This document shows, in pieces, positions 43,985 to 56,600 of a DNA stretch of 64,000 nt. The stretch is taken from the NCBI GenBank assembly GCA_904063045.1, contig CAJFCJ010000005.1:28569-92568 (forward strand). Direction: 5' to 3'. The notes under the pieces are model-generated. The model was not told where the DNA came from and did not search any database. It worked only from the letters and a program-made list of their open reading frames with translations. The translations under genes were made by a program, and so were the position numbers. Source of the DNA: Dimorphilus gyrociliatus (Eukaryota; Annelida; Polychaeta; Dinophilidae). Numbering within the stretch: the first letter of the stretch is position 1; each line of letters begins with the position of its first letter.

Positions 43985-45985
43985 TTATTCAATCCTTCTC
44001 AAAAAGACAATATATTTCTTGTCATTGTCATGAGTACGCTCATTGCTGCCATAGCTTATTATAACCTTTTTAGTTTGTAGTGAAAAGTCAAACATTGACA
44101 TTAATTTCGATTTATGATAGATAACTGCTCCCATCAAACAAAAGTGACAATTGCCTATTTTTAATTGAAAACGATAGTCTTTAAGAAAGTTGAAATAATC
44201 AATGTTTGATACTTCAAGAACTAAATAATTATAATTTAAGCAGAACATGTAACTATTGCAATCAAACTGAATACAGTATGTATGATTTTCTGTTGTGCAA
44301 TACAAATAAATTGGATATATACGTTTGTTAAAATCGTAAAAATATTCACCAAGAACCAGTCTAAAAATATTATTTTCATCGCTATTGTTATCTATAGCAT
44401 ATCCTTTTTCGTAATATTTGAACCATGCAGTACTGTGTCTTGGTTTATAAGCAAATAGTAAAGATGGTTTTACAATAAGAAATGGGTTTTTTAAATTTAT
44501 ACTTTTATCTATCATTATCTTAATAGAACTCGGATCCGGCTCTGTTAGAGATATTTGCGATTCGATTTCAAATCCAATAGGAAAGTGATCACTAAATGTA
44601 ATATTGTAAAATGGTTTTCCACTATGTTGAACAAAAATTTTTTTTATATCATTCCCTTTGATATATAATCTAAAAATTGGAAAAAAGAGAAGCAATATAA
44701 TTTTGTAATTGAAACATTAAATTCAAACTAGAAATGTTCTTTCAAACCTATCATAGTATGTTCTTGAGTTTGGTTTTGTGTACAACATGTCTGAAGACAT
44801 GACACAAGGCTCCCATCTCCATTCTTTTATTTTACCAAGAAAATAATGTATTTTTTCTTTCTTCATAAATGCCGTTCCAAGATTAAGATCTCCGCCAATT
44901 ATAAAATTTTTTTGTGTTTCCTATGCAAAATGATAATTAATTGTTTGTAAAATTACAACTAGTGTAACTATACTTATGTACATTTTCTAAGATTGAAACT
45001 ACATCATTTAGCTTGTTTAGCTCTGAAAAAGTTTTACCACTTTCTGTAGTTATGTGCAAAGGAATGAATATAAACTCTTCAAGAAGACAAAACTTGGTTT
45101 GAAATAAAACAATGAATGGTGTGAATTTGAAATGTCCTTGTAAATTTTCAATTTTTCCTTCATCATAATTCGGTTTCATGGCAATAAAATATCTCGTATT
45201 GTAAAAGTAAACACATTTTTCCTTCTCACCATCATAACTGCTCTCCAATTTGTAATATAAACAATGCTGAGAATTGTTCTCTAACTTCCAAAGATGCCGT
45301 TCTAGTCCTTTAATATTAATATTGCTTTGAGAAACTTCTAGTAGCACTATTAAATCAAAATATTGGATAGCCTGTCAAATATAGAAATATCTAAATGGTT
45401 TTTCATTGGAAATAGCTTCATCTTACCTTGCTAAGAGCAACTATATCATCGTGTTTCCTTATATTAAATGTTCCAATACGAATATTTTCAATTCGATTTA
45501 GGCCCATATCCATTGTGTCGTCATTAAGCTCAAAATCTATTTCAAAAACATCATGAGGGTTGAAATCGTTTAATGTAACACTTATCTCCCCATGAAAAAT
45601 TACACTTCCTTTCAAAGATATTTTTACTTTATCTTTGATATTCAAGAATTTGATTATTAGTTCTGGAGGATCAGCTGTTGCTACTGAATACAATTTTAAT
45701 GGTCTCTGCTTCAAAGGTTCTCCTAAATTAGCAGCAGTATCAGGATATGGAAAAAAAATACCATTAGGCTTTTCATTACACCGATCATATGATACATAAT
45801 GAAGTAGTTTTTTCACAGGAATTTCAACATGTTGCCGATTATTCCTTTTTTCCGAAAGAGATAAATTTTCTAAATCCTTGTTTAGATCTTGATCTTCGTA
45901 ATTCTACAGAGATAATTTTTATAAAACCTGATTAAATGTTGTTATTTGATTTAAACATTCTTACAGTTTTTGCTGCCATGTTTAT
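43985..45985 (-). CDS. DNase I-like endonuclease with N- and C-terminal extensions
   Basis: Minus strand, short introns. Exon 1 is only MAAKT (about 45965-45979). Exon 2 (45425-45905) holds an acidic N-terminus and a beta-rich region of about 120 residues with no family match, then enters the nuclease fold with IRIGTFNIRK. Next exon (44937-45370): LIVLLEVSQSN (catalytic Glu), KEKCVYFYNTRYF, FIFIPLHITTESGKTFSELN (catalytic His). Next (about 44745-44925): NFIIGGDLNLGTAF (Asp and Asn) and the W-W-P pattern to YYDR. Last exon (43985-44695): NITFSDHFPIGFEI, the second catalytic His, then about 190 residues of Cys/Tyr-rich C-terminal extension. All DNase I active-site residues appear present. Classical DNase I is a secreted enzyme of about 260 aa; here there is no signal peptide. 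Confidence 0.75.
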
Positions 45986-46727
45986 TTCCAGAAGAATTAT
46001 TCAGAGTATTGATTTCCAGTTGCTAAGAGATTTGACCTTATTATGATCCTATTATTTAGTATATTATTGATTTCTTTTGATTTTGCATTTAAATGCAGTG
46101 AAGGTGAAACTTTTAAATAATTTCTGTTTTACACTCTAAATGGTATTTTATTGTTTCTCAAAATAGGGAAATATTGCACTCAATACAAAGACATAAACAG
46201 TAAAGAAGTTATTATAAAACTGAGCAAATGCAGTTTCAACACAAGTTAAATAGGTGAAAGTAGTCCTATGCAAATTGACCATACTACTATAGCATAATTC
46301 ACAGCCTTCTCCAAATGAATCTGACATTGATTTTTTTTTCGAATTTGAAAACTTTCAAGAAAACAGAATATGAGATTGTACTTTCCTGCTGTTGTTTCGT
46401 AGGTAAGTACTGGCTCAAATAGAACCTAATTACGAGTAAGCCACTTAGAAGAGAGATGTTAAATTGAGGGAAGATTAAAAAAGACTGAAGCTCAGATTTT
46501 GGAAAATTGATTTAAAATATATTTTTCACATTAGATATGTGTCACTTTACAAGTTCAAATAGTTGCTTCAATTAAGCCTCTGACCGTAGAAACCCATGTA
46601 TTCAACAGGATCATACTTTCGATTTTAAAATTCATGGATACATCTTGGAATTTAGCATGTTCCAGCAAAACTTTTTCCAGTAACTTCCTTGAAAGGGATT
46701 AATGTTTAATTGTTGTGATCATCATTG
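45986..46727. other. Intergenic between DNase I-like gene and LTR
   Basis: 46385-46440 contains a minus-strand scrap of LTR-B (AAGTACTGGCTCAAATAGAACC). Otherwise no gene is seen. Confidence 0.35.
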
Positions 46728-47326
46728 TGTACTGCTCTTGCTGGCAAAATCTATGCGTTTGCAAGTTATAACAATACTGGTTCTACTCGAACCTTTAAAC
46801 AAATGTTTAAATTAAAACAGTTTATTCGCAATAATAATACTTAAGCAAGTAACAATATGAGAGTTTGATAGCAGAGTAGATAGTTTGCAAAAGCAGGTTG
46901 CCAAATTACCAAACTGTCTTCTAATGTTGAGGAGTAGATGGATGGTTCCAGTGGAGGTTGTTTCCAGATGATTTTCCTAGGTCCTTGGGTCCAGATGGAA
47001 GCTGCATGCCGAATGAGAATAGTGAGGATTTATATACTTTGAGGTTTGCCTCTGACATCCAATCATCACTTTACAGTTGCCGAAATGTGTAGTTCATATT
47101 TATGTTTAGTAAGAGGATGTTACAAGGTTGAACATTTAGGAAGGTTAATTGAATTATAACTTGGCCAAACCTTTATTGGTAATTAAAGATGAGCCTTCAA
47201 GCTGACTAATCAGACTTATGTTTGGCCAATGTTATAGCATTTTCTTGCCTAGGTTTTAAGATGTACATGTATATGTTGCATAAAATAATAGAGTTCAAGC
47301 ATGTAAAATATAACCAAAGTTGTACA
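46728..47326 (-). repeat. 3' LTR-A of the left envelope-bearing element
   Basis: Read on the minus strand it starts TGTACAACTTTGG and ends GCAGTACA (599 bp). It has a TATA-like AGTATATAAATCC (about 47030), an AATAAACTG-type signal near 46820 and, just upstream on the minus strand, a polypurine AAGAAGGGGGAAG. It is near-identical to 56654-57288 except for a 35-bp tandem duplication in the latter. The 5' LTR is not in the window. Confidence 0.85.
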
Positions 47327-47357
47327 ACTTCCCCCTTCTTTGTGAAGATGAGTCCCT

Positions 47358-50300
47358 TCATCTTGATTTAATGAGAATTACAGGTGGTTGTTCTTCTTCA
47401 TTAGTTTGATGTTGACTAAAGCTACAACTTTGTTTCATTAGTTTTGGGTTTTCAGGAGAGTTATCTGTGCTCTCACTTGGGGTAGTGGTTTCTTCTCTTT
47501 GTTTTCTTCTTCCAATAATATAGTTGAAAATGATGATACATACCATTGACACTACAATACTCAAACAAATATTTTGTATGATAACATAAAGTGTTTTCCC
47601 AGGTTTATAGTACCAACTATGGAAAAACTGTTTAATTCCAGATAAATTGGGTACAATGCCATTTTTCTCTGCAACAGTGACCATGTTATCATACCTTGCC
47701 TGCTTCTGTTCCAGTGAACTGATAACTTGCTTAATTTTTGAGTGCTGGTATGCAATATCCTTCTTTACCCCATGGTGGAGTAGATCAGCTAATCTGGCAA
47801 TTTCAATTTTTGGTTCAGAAAGGTGATTGTGGATATGTAACTGCATGGATTTTGCAGACACAGTGTGAAATTTGCATCCTCTTTCTGAATAATACACATA
47901 CGTTTTGTCTTTCATTGGTTGGTTTCTTATAGGATTTAATGGGTTGTGAGTTGTTTTGTAGAATAACTTGTTAGACTTACACTCATTATAGGTAATCTCT
48001 TCAGGATTGACTTGCTGTAAAACATGAGTAGCTGGTTCTACTTGGAAAAGCAGGTTGTTCATGGTGACAAGTAAAAATTGAGAACATTTGTTATTCTTTT
48101 TTATTATGCTTAAGTCACAAACTACTTCTGTTGAGGCTATTGGTGAACATTGTTTAATTATAGCTAATTCTCCCATCTGACTACTGTGCATTCCCAACTC
48201 ATTTGTTAACACTGTGGTCAATTGAGGATCCAAATTTGCTAGTAATGCCATCATCCTGCTTCTTTGAACAAATTGATTGCAGAGAAGACTTGACAGCTGT
48301 TGGGTAAACTTTTTTAAATTCTTAAAATTTGAATCAATGCCATGTAGTAAGGTAGATGTTTGGGCAGCTTCTCTCATTTCCAATGGGAATTTGTGGTATG
48401 GGTTTTTACTTATATTATGTTTCAGTTTTGCTTCCTTCTTCATCTGCTTTTTAGCCATTCGCATGTGTAGAGTAAAATAAATTCCTTCATGGGTAATCTT
48501 AAATTCTCTGGCTGGTGGTCCTTTATACCATATGCCCAATGTTGGTAATACCTTCTTTTTGATTCTTTTCTCACTGTATACATATTTTGAAATTGTAACA
48601 GATTGTCTTGTTGCCCTTGTCCAATTGACTGCTTGCAGCATTTCTTGGATGTAATAGTTATCCAGCTCCCAGTAAGATGGACTAATGGGTTGTTGTAGAT
48701 GATATATCACAACTTCCTTGAGTGTGCCTTTATTTCTCATTAGTTTATACTTTGTGTTTGTTTCTCTATACCATTGGTTAAGACTTGGTAAGGGGTTGTT
48801 TCGCTTGTATAGTATAATTTGTTCTTTCACTTTATTGGGATAGTTTAATAGTCATTTTTCTTCATTTTTTCCAATCTTCTGATATTGTAGCAAATTGTAT
48901 AGGTGTTCCTTGCTTGTTTCCTGTATTAAACTCTGTTTCTCCAGTGGTACTAGTACTTTTGTTCCAGGACCACCAATTCCATCAATGAACTTATCTTGAT
49001 AAGGGATGTCCAGAATAGAATACCCTGGACAAGAATAGTGACCAGCAAATTTGATACAACTAATTCTGTTGCTAATTTTTGTCCATGGTGATTGTTGCCC
49101 AAGTGTGTAATTATTCTTGAGGTTTCTAGAGACAATAATTGCCTCTTCTGTCTCACAATAGGACTGCCCTGGTAAACAATCTTCCAGGTAGTCCAGATTA
49201 GTTGTAATTTTCATATTAGGAGGTTGCCAATATGCTTTGCCAAACTGGATAATTGTGGTGTATTCCAGCACCTTGGTAGTTGTTGGCCATGTGTAGGCAG
49301 CAGGAAACTGATCTTGGTGGATCCAAGTGTTTCTTTTCACCATTAAAGGTTTTCCTTGAAAAGATTGTTTGTCTTTTACCATCTGTCTGCATTGATCATG
49401 AGTTACTTTAATAACTGAGTTAACAATTCTCCTCTTCTTTGCTCCAAAGAAATAGTAAGTGTAAAAGTTAGTTCTTAGATACACTTGACATTTTACTGCT
49501 CTTGTTTCAATTTCTTCCAAGTTCAATTCATAGATATCAGCTGTAATTGTCTTGATTTCTTCTGATTCTATATTACAAGTTGGCTCATCTGCTAGATCAA
49601 ATGCTTGGCTTGGTAGTTGGTTAGAACAAAAGTATAACAGTGGTTTAAATGTTAAGGTAATGTTTGCACTTGTAACATGTGCACCTTGGTAGGATGGTTT
49701 CAGAACTGTTATTGAGTGGATGCAGCCACAGATCACCATTACAGTCATCACTAGTGGAAGCCACAACATCTGTTTCATGTTAGCTCTTCCTGTGTTGGCT
49801 ATAGTTGAATGGTTGAAAATTTTGTGTTGTTGTTCCACTCTGATAGTTATTCCATCTTCTAACTCTATATATTGTGGTTCCACTTCTTGTTGGGAATCTA
49901 ATTGTTCAGAGATGATTTTAGTCTCATCTAAAAATATGACTGACTCATTGTCTGTGTCACTTGTATTTTCTTTCTCATCTTGGGATGAATCTACCACTAT
50001 GATGGACTCATCATCTGAATGGGTTATGTCAATAATTTCACCTTCAATAGTTGTTGACTCATTATCAGAATGGGTTATATCAATAATTTCACTTTCAATA
50101 ATTATTGACTCATTGTCTGAACTAGATATTTCATCTTCTCTATCAGAGATAATGTTTGCCTCTGAATCTGTATTTTGATCCAGTTCATTATTTGTTTCTG
50201 TGTCATCACTTTCAGATGAGCTTGAAGGTTCATTGAGACTGTAATTACTGTCTGTTTCGAAAGTATTGCTTGTGTCATAACCAGTATCAGAATTAGTAAC

Positions 50301-51119
50301 TTCCATCTCTGAGTCATCACTATCTGAGCTTTCTGATGAAGAGTCATGCTGTCCCATCATGGCTATAGTGACTTTGTTTAGTTGAGGTTGCCTTATTCTT
50401 TCAGCCAGGTTCCCTTTCCTTCTATCAAATTTGAGAGAACACTGTTTAGCTTCAAAATTGAGGTTTGCTCCCACAGTTTGAAGGAAATCACAACCAAGTA
50501 TTATTGCTATGTCTAGATTTTCCATAATGATAAATTCTTGTTCCATACTTTCTCCAGCAAATTGGATATTCAGCTTTACGCTTCCTTTTTGCTTTAAAGC
50601 TTTCCCATCAGCTGAAGTTATAATTGGTAAGCCAATTGTTTCTTTATCCATAATTGTAACATCCATTAACTTGATTTCTTTTTCAGTAATAAAGGATCTC
50701 AATGCTCCTGTATCACACAAGGCAATGACTTCTCTGCCTTTGTGATTCTTCAAATGGAATTGGAAGTCATTTCTTCCTTCTACCTGAGAAAGATATTGGA
50801 GGTGTGTTATTTCCTTCTCCACAAGGTGAAAGATTGTTGTTGTTTCTTTCCCTGTTTCCAACTTATTAGATTCATTGGCTAGTCTTAATCTGCTACCATG
50901 TACAAACTTGCATGTATTATCATCCATTTGTATTTCATATATCCACTTTTGATGATTGAATTTTGTTATTCGGTATGGGCCTAACCATTTTAAAGAAGGG
51001 ATTTTTGTTATTGCAATTCTTGCAGCATCATTTCTTAAGAATACTTCATCATCAACCTCAAAATATTTTGGAAGATTGAGATTTCTATTCTTTCTTTCCC
51101 TATATTGTTCTTTTGCCAT
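47358..51119 (-). pseudogene. Left copy: integrase C-terminus - retropepsin - acidic region - envelope polyprotein, one nonsense break
   Basis: One frame runs from 51119 to 48852 (755 codons), then a TGA, then continues in the same frame to 47358 (490 codons). Order: integrase C-terminal part (residues 1-90), a retropepsin-like domain with LCDTGALRSFI (DTGA at 136-139) and IILGCDFL (about 207), an acidic Ser/Asp/Glu-rich region (about 260-410) with repeated EIIDITHSD motifs, an internal Met followed by a signal-peptide-like hydrophobic segment, an envelope-type ectodomain with many Cys, a basic GAKKRR cluster and N-glycosylation sites, then a C-terminal membrane segment and RRKQREE tail. The break is a CGA-to-TGA change at about 48852. 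It is an old retroelement copy, not active. Envelope class is not settled; a C...FFGA...C pattern recalls chuvirus-like glycoproteins, from memory only. Confidence 0.8.
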
Positions 51120-51541
51120 GATGGATTTACAGAAGGCTGTAGCTCTTAACTGTACTAATTGCTGCTGGTGATTGAATACAAATAGTACATTTTGTTTCAG
51201 GAGAGGTAGTATGCATTGTTACATCAATCAGTGTTCTTGTGCTGGTGCCAAAAAGAAGTTCCTGGGGTGGTAGTCTTGTACTTCCTACAGGTGATTGATT
51301 CAAAAATGCTTGAATCAAGGGTAGGTTTGCAACCCAGTTATGCTGATTTTCTTCCACCACTAATTTATTGATTTCCTTCCTCACTTCTCTATTTCTTCTT
51401 CACTAGTCCATTGCTCTGGCTTCTATAAGCTGTTGTTTGGATTTTCTCAATACCTAATACTCCATAACTCTTTAAAAGCTTTACCAACAAAGTTTCTTCC
51501 TTGATCTGTCACATTTGTTTTGGAATTCCAAAATGGGAAAA
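51120..51541 (-). pseudogene. Left copy: integrase core, frameshifted and cut by the gap
   Basis: The minus strand carries the second half of the integrase core (VTDQGRNFVGKAFKE in one frame, RKEINKLVVEENQHNWVANL in another). Compared with the right copy there are frame changes near 51165, 51400 and 51465. The remaining pol and gag are in or beyond the gap. Confidence 0.75.
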
Positions 51542-51542
51542 A

Positions 51543-51803
51543 NNNNNNNNNNNNNNNNNNNNNNNNNNNNNNNNNNNNNNNNNNNNNNNNNNNNNNNNNN
51601 NNNNNNNNNNNNNNNNNNNNNNNNNNNNNNNNNNNNNNNNNNNNNNNNNNNNNNNNNNNNNNNNNNNNNNNNNNNNNNNNNNNNNNNNNNNNNNNNNNNN
51701 NNNNNNNNNNNNNNNNNNNNNNNNNNNNNNNNNNNNNNNNNNNNNNNNNNNNNNNNNNNNNNNNNNNNNNNNNNNNNNNNNNNNNNNNNNNNNNNNNNNN
51801 NNN
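51543..51803. other. Assembly gap (261 N)
   Basis: A run of 261 undefined bases between two inverted copies of one retroelement. ORFs reported across it are artefacts. The true length could be much larger, since gag, reverse transcriptase and 5' LTRs of both copies are missing. Confidence 0.95.
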
Positions 51804-53314
51804 CAGTATGAACATACACCAGAGTTAACTTTTGTAGCTACCAGTGAAACAGTGAAGAGAAAATGATTTGTCTTCTGTTGACTTACAGTCAGAGCAAGAA
51901 AAAGATGTGAATTTAAAATCAATTAAAGAATATTTAACATTGGATGGTCAGCTACCTATTCCTTATTTTGGAACTTTTACACCTTCATAATGGAGATGTT
52001 TGTTCACAAGGAAATGATCTGGATTATCCTTGAAGAAAGAAACATTCTGGTTTTACCTGACCATTTGATGCTAACTCTGCTCCCTAAATTCCATAAAAAT
52101 AAAATTCACAATCACCATGGACCCAGAATGACATTACAAATAATTACAAAGACCTTTTGGCACCCAAAATTAAAGATTATGATTGAGAATTCAATAAAGG
52201 ATTGCACTTTGTGTGAACAAATGAATGGTAGGAGTAGAGTATACCCTTTGGTAGAAACCTTTCACCCTGCATCACCAATGGAGTTGGTAGCCATGGATAT
52301 AATGGGACCCTTACCCATGGTTAAGTCATACAGATTCATACTTGTGATAGTGGATCATTTCAGTAGATACACAGTTTTATATGCACTCAAACAGCAAACC
52401 AGTAAAGAAATTGCAAACCTTCTTTTCAACAGATTTTTCCCATTTTTGGAATTCCAAAACAAATGTTGACAGATCAAGGAAGAAACTTTGTTGGTAAAGC
52501 TTTTAAAGAGTTTATGAAGGTATTAGGTATTGAGAAAATCCAAACAACAGCTTATAGAAGCCAGAGCAATGGACTAGTTGAACGAAGAAATAGAGAAGTG
52601 AGGAAGGAAATCAATAAATTAGTGGTGGAAGAAAATCAGCATAACTGGGTTGCAAACCTACCCTTGATTCAAGCATTTTTGAATCAATCACCTGTAGGAA
52701 GTACAAGACTACCACCCCAGGAACTTCTTTTTGGCACCAGCACAAGAACACTGATTGATGTAACAATGCATACTACCTCTCCTGAAACAAATGTACTATT
52801 TGTATTCAATCACCAGCAGCAATTAGTACAGTTAAGAGCTACAGCCTTCTGTAAATCCATCATGGCAAAAGAACAATATAGGGAAAGAAAGAATAGAAAT
52901 CTCAATCTTCCAAAATATTTTGAGGTTGATGATGAAGTATTCTTAAGAAATGATGCTGCAAGAATTGCAATAACAAAAATCCCTTCTTTAAAATGGTTAG
53001 GCCCATACCGAATAACAAAAGTCAATCATCAAAAGTGGATATATGAAATACAAATGGATGATAATACATGCAAGTTGGTACATGGTAGCAGATTAAGACT
53101 AGCCAATGAATCTAATAAGTTGGAAACAGGGAAAGAAGCAACAACAATCTTTCACCTTGTGGAGAAGGAAATAACACACCTCCAATATCTTTCTCAGGTA
53201 GAAGGAAGAAATGACTTCCAATTCCGTTTGAAGAATCAAAAAGGCCAAGAAGTCATTGCCTTGTGTGACACAGGAGCATTGAGATCCTTTATTACTGAAA
53301 AGAAATCAAGTTAA
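51804..53314 (+). pseudogene. Right copy: RNase H/integrase linker, integrase and first part of retropepsin, broken
   Basis: 51804-51990 is the broken linker before integrase (pattern LxxIKEYLTLDGQLPIP). 51990-52469 has the HHCC zinc finger (HNHHGP...CTLCEQ) and VAMDIMGPL with the first catalytic Asp. A one-base insertion at about 52465 shifts the frame; 52463-53314 continues with LTDQGRNF (second Asp) and NGLVERRNREV (Glu), the DDE set of a Ty3/retrovirus-type integrase. Then come a VNHQKWIYEIQ-containing C-terminal domain and LCDTGALRSFI of the protease. A one-base loss in an A-run at about 53302 ends the frame. Several stops in the linker also show decay. Confidence 0.85.
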
Positions 53315-53529
53315 TGGATGTTACAATTATGGATAAAGAAACAATTGGCTTACCAATTATAACTTCAGCTGATGGGAAAGCTTTAAACCAAAAAGGAAGC
53401 GTAAAGCTGAATATCCAATTTGCTGGAGAAAGTATGGAACAAGAATTTATAGTTATGGAAAATCTAGACATAGCAATAATACTTGGTTGTGATTTCCTAC
53501 AAACTGTGGGAGCAAACCTCAATTTTTAA
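53314..53529 (+). pseudogene. Right copy: second part of the retropepsin-like domain
   Basis: This frame carries LPIITSADGKAL and ends with IIILGCDFLQTV-type sequence, the C-terminal half of a clan AA aspartic protease. A GAA-to-TAA change at 53527 closes it. In the left copy the same region is open. Confidence 0.75.
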
Positions 53530-53619
53530 GCTAAACAGTGTTCTCTCAAATTTGATAGAAGGAAAGGGAACCTGGCTGAAAGAATAAGGCAACCTCAACT
53601 AAACAAAGTCACTATAGCC

Positions 53620-56600
53620 ATGATGGGACAGCATGACTCTTCATCAGAAAGCTCAGATAGTGATGACTCAGAGATGGAAGTTACTAATTCTGATACTGGT
53701 TATGACACAAGCAATACTTTCAAAACAGACAGTAATTACAGTCTCAATAAACCTTCAAGCTCATCTGAAAGTGATGACACAGAAACAAATAATGAACTGG
53801 ATCAAAATACAGATTCAGAGGCAAACATTATCTCTGATAGAGAAGATGAAATATCTAGTTCAGACGATGAGTCAATAATTATTGAAAGCGAAATTATTGA
53901 TATAACCCATTCTGATAATGAGTCAATAATTATTGAAGGTGAAATTATTGACATAACCCATTCGGATAATGAGTCCCTCATAGTGGTAGATTCATCCCAA
54001 GATGAGAAAGAAAATACAAGTGACACAGACAATGAGTCAGTCATATTTTTAGATGAGACTAAAATCATCTCTGAACAATTAGATTCCCAACAAGAAGTGG
54101 AACCACAATATATAGAGTTAGAAGATGGAATAACTATCAGAGTGGAACAACAACACAAAACTTTCAACCATTCAACTATAGCCAACACAGGAAGAGCTAA
54201 CATGAAACAGATGTTGTGGCTTCCACTAGTGATGACTGTAATGGTGATCTGTGGCTGCATCCACTCAATAACAGTCCCAAAACCATCCTACCAAGGTGCC
54301 CATGTTACAAGTGCAAACATTACCTTAACATTTAAACCACCGTTATACTTTTGTTCTAACCAACTACCAAGCCAGGCATTTGATCTAGCAGATGAGCCAA
54401 CTTGTAATATAGAATCACAAGAAACCAAGACAATTACAGCTGATATCTATGAATTGAACTTGGAAGAAATTGAAACAAGAGCAGTAAAATGTCAAGTGTA
54501 TCTAAGAACTAATTTTTACACTTACTATTTCTTTGGAGCAAAGAAGAGGAGGATTGTTAACTCAGTTATCAAAGTAACTCATGATCAATGCAGACAGATG
54601 ATAAAAGACAAACGATCTTTTCAAGGAAAACCTTTAATGGTGAAAAGAAACACTTGGATCCACCAAGATCAGTTTCCTGCTGCCTACACATGGCCAACAA
54701 CTACCAAGGTGCTGGAATACACCACAATTATCCAGTTTGGCAAAGCATATTGGCAACCTCCTAATATGAAAATTACAACTAATCTGGACTACCTGGAAGA
54801 TTGTTTACCAGGGCAGTCCTATTGTGAGACAGAAGAGGCAATTATTGTCTTTAGAAACCTCAAGAATAATTACACACTTGGGCAACAATCACCATGGATA
54901 AAAATTAGCAACAGAATTAGTTGTATCAAATTTGCTGGTCACTATTCTTGTCCAGGGTATTCTATTCTGGACATCCCTTATCAAGATAAGTTTATTGATG
55001 GAATTGGTGGTCCTGGAACAAAAGTACTAGTACCACTGGAGGAACAGAGTTTAATACAGGAAACAAGCAAGGAACACCTATACAATTTGCTACAATATCA
55101 GAAGATTGGCAAAAATGAAGAAAAACGACTATTAAACTATCCCAATAAAGTTAAAGAACAAATTATACTATACAAGCGAAACAACCCCTTACCAAGTCTT
55201 AACCAATGGTACAGAGAAACAAACACAAAGTATAAACTAATGAGAAATAAAGGCACACTCAAGGAAGTTGTGATATATCATCTACAACAACCCATTAGTC
55301 CAGCTTACTGGGAGCTGGATAACTATTATATCCAAGAAATGCTGCAAGCAGTCAATTGGACAAGGGCAACAAGACAATCTGTCACGATTTCAAAATATGT
55401 ATACAGTGAGAAAAGAATCAAAAAGAAGGTATTACCAACATTGGGCATATGGTATAAAGGACCACCAGCCAGAGAATTTAAGATTACCTATGAAGGAATT
55501 TATTTTACTCTACACATGAGAATGGCTAAAAAGCAGATGAAGAAGGAAGCAAAACTGAAACATAAGATAAGTAAAAACCCATACCACAAATTCCCATTGG
55601 AAATGAGAGAAGCTGCCCAAACATCTACCTTACTACATGGTATTGATTCAAATTTTAAGAATTTAAAAAAGTTTACCCAACAGCTGTCAAGTCTTCTCTG
55701 CAATCAATTTGTTCAAAGAAGCAGAATGATGGCATTACTAGCAAATTTGGATCCTCAATTGACCACAGTGTTAACAAATGAGTTGGGAATGCACAGTAGT
55801 CAGATGGGAGAATTAGCTATAATTAAACAATGTTCACCAATAGCCTCAACAGAAGTAGTTTGTGACTTAAGCATGATAAAAAAGAATAACAAATGTTCTC
55901 AATTTTTACTTGTCACCATGAACAACCTGCTTTTCCAAGTAGAACCAGTTACTCATGTTTTACAGCAAGTCAATCCTGAAGAGATTACCTATAATGAGTG
56001 TAAGTCTAACAAGTTATTCTACAAAACAACTCACAACCCATTAAATCCTATAAGAAACCAACCAATGAAAGACAAAACGTATGTGTATTATTCAGAAAGA
56101 GGATGCAGATTTCACACTGTGTCTGCAAAATCCATGCAGTTACATATCCACAATCACCTTTCTGAACCAAAAATTGAAATTGCCAGATTAGCTGATCTAC
56201 TCCACCATGGGGTAAAGAAGGATATTGCATACCAGCACTCAAAAATTAAGCAAGTTATCAGTTCACTGGAACAGAAGCAGGCAAGGTATGATAACATGGT
56301 CACTGTTGCAGAGAAAAATGGCATTGTACCCAATTTATCTGGAATTAAAAAGTTTTTCCATAGTTGGTACTATAAACCTGGGAAAACACTTTATGTTATC
56401 ATATGAAATATTTGTTTGAGTATTGTAGTGTCAATGGTATGTATCATCATTTTCAACTATATTATTGGAAGAAGAAAACAAAGAGAAGAAATTGCTACCC
56501 CAAGTGAGAGCACAGATAACTCTCCTGAAAACCCAAAACTAATGAAACAAAGTTGTAGCTTTAGTCAACATCAAACTAATGAAGAAGAACAACCACCTGT

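Noticed and set aside
49720-50178. 152-aa Ser-rich ORF antisense to the retroelement acidic region (also 53802-54260)
   Set aside because: It is the antisense of a repetitive Ser/Asp/Glu stretch and appears in both copies only because the sense strand is conserved.
51447-51922. Several ORFs made mainly of undefined residues
   Set aside because: They cross the 261-N assembly gap.
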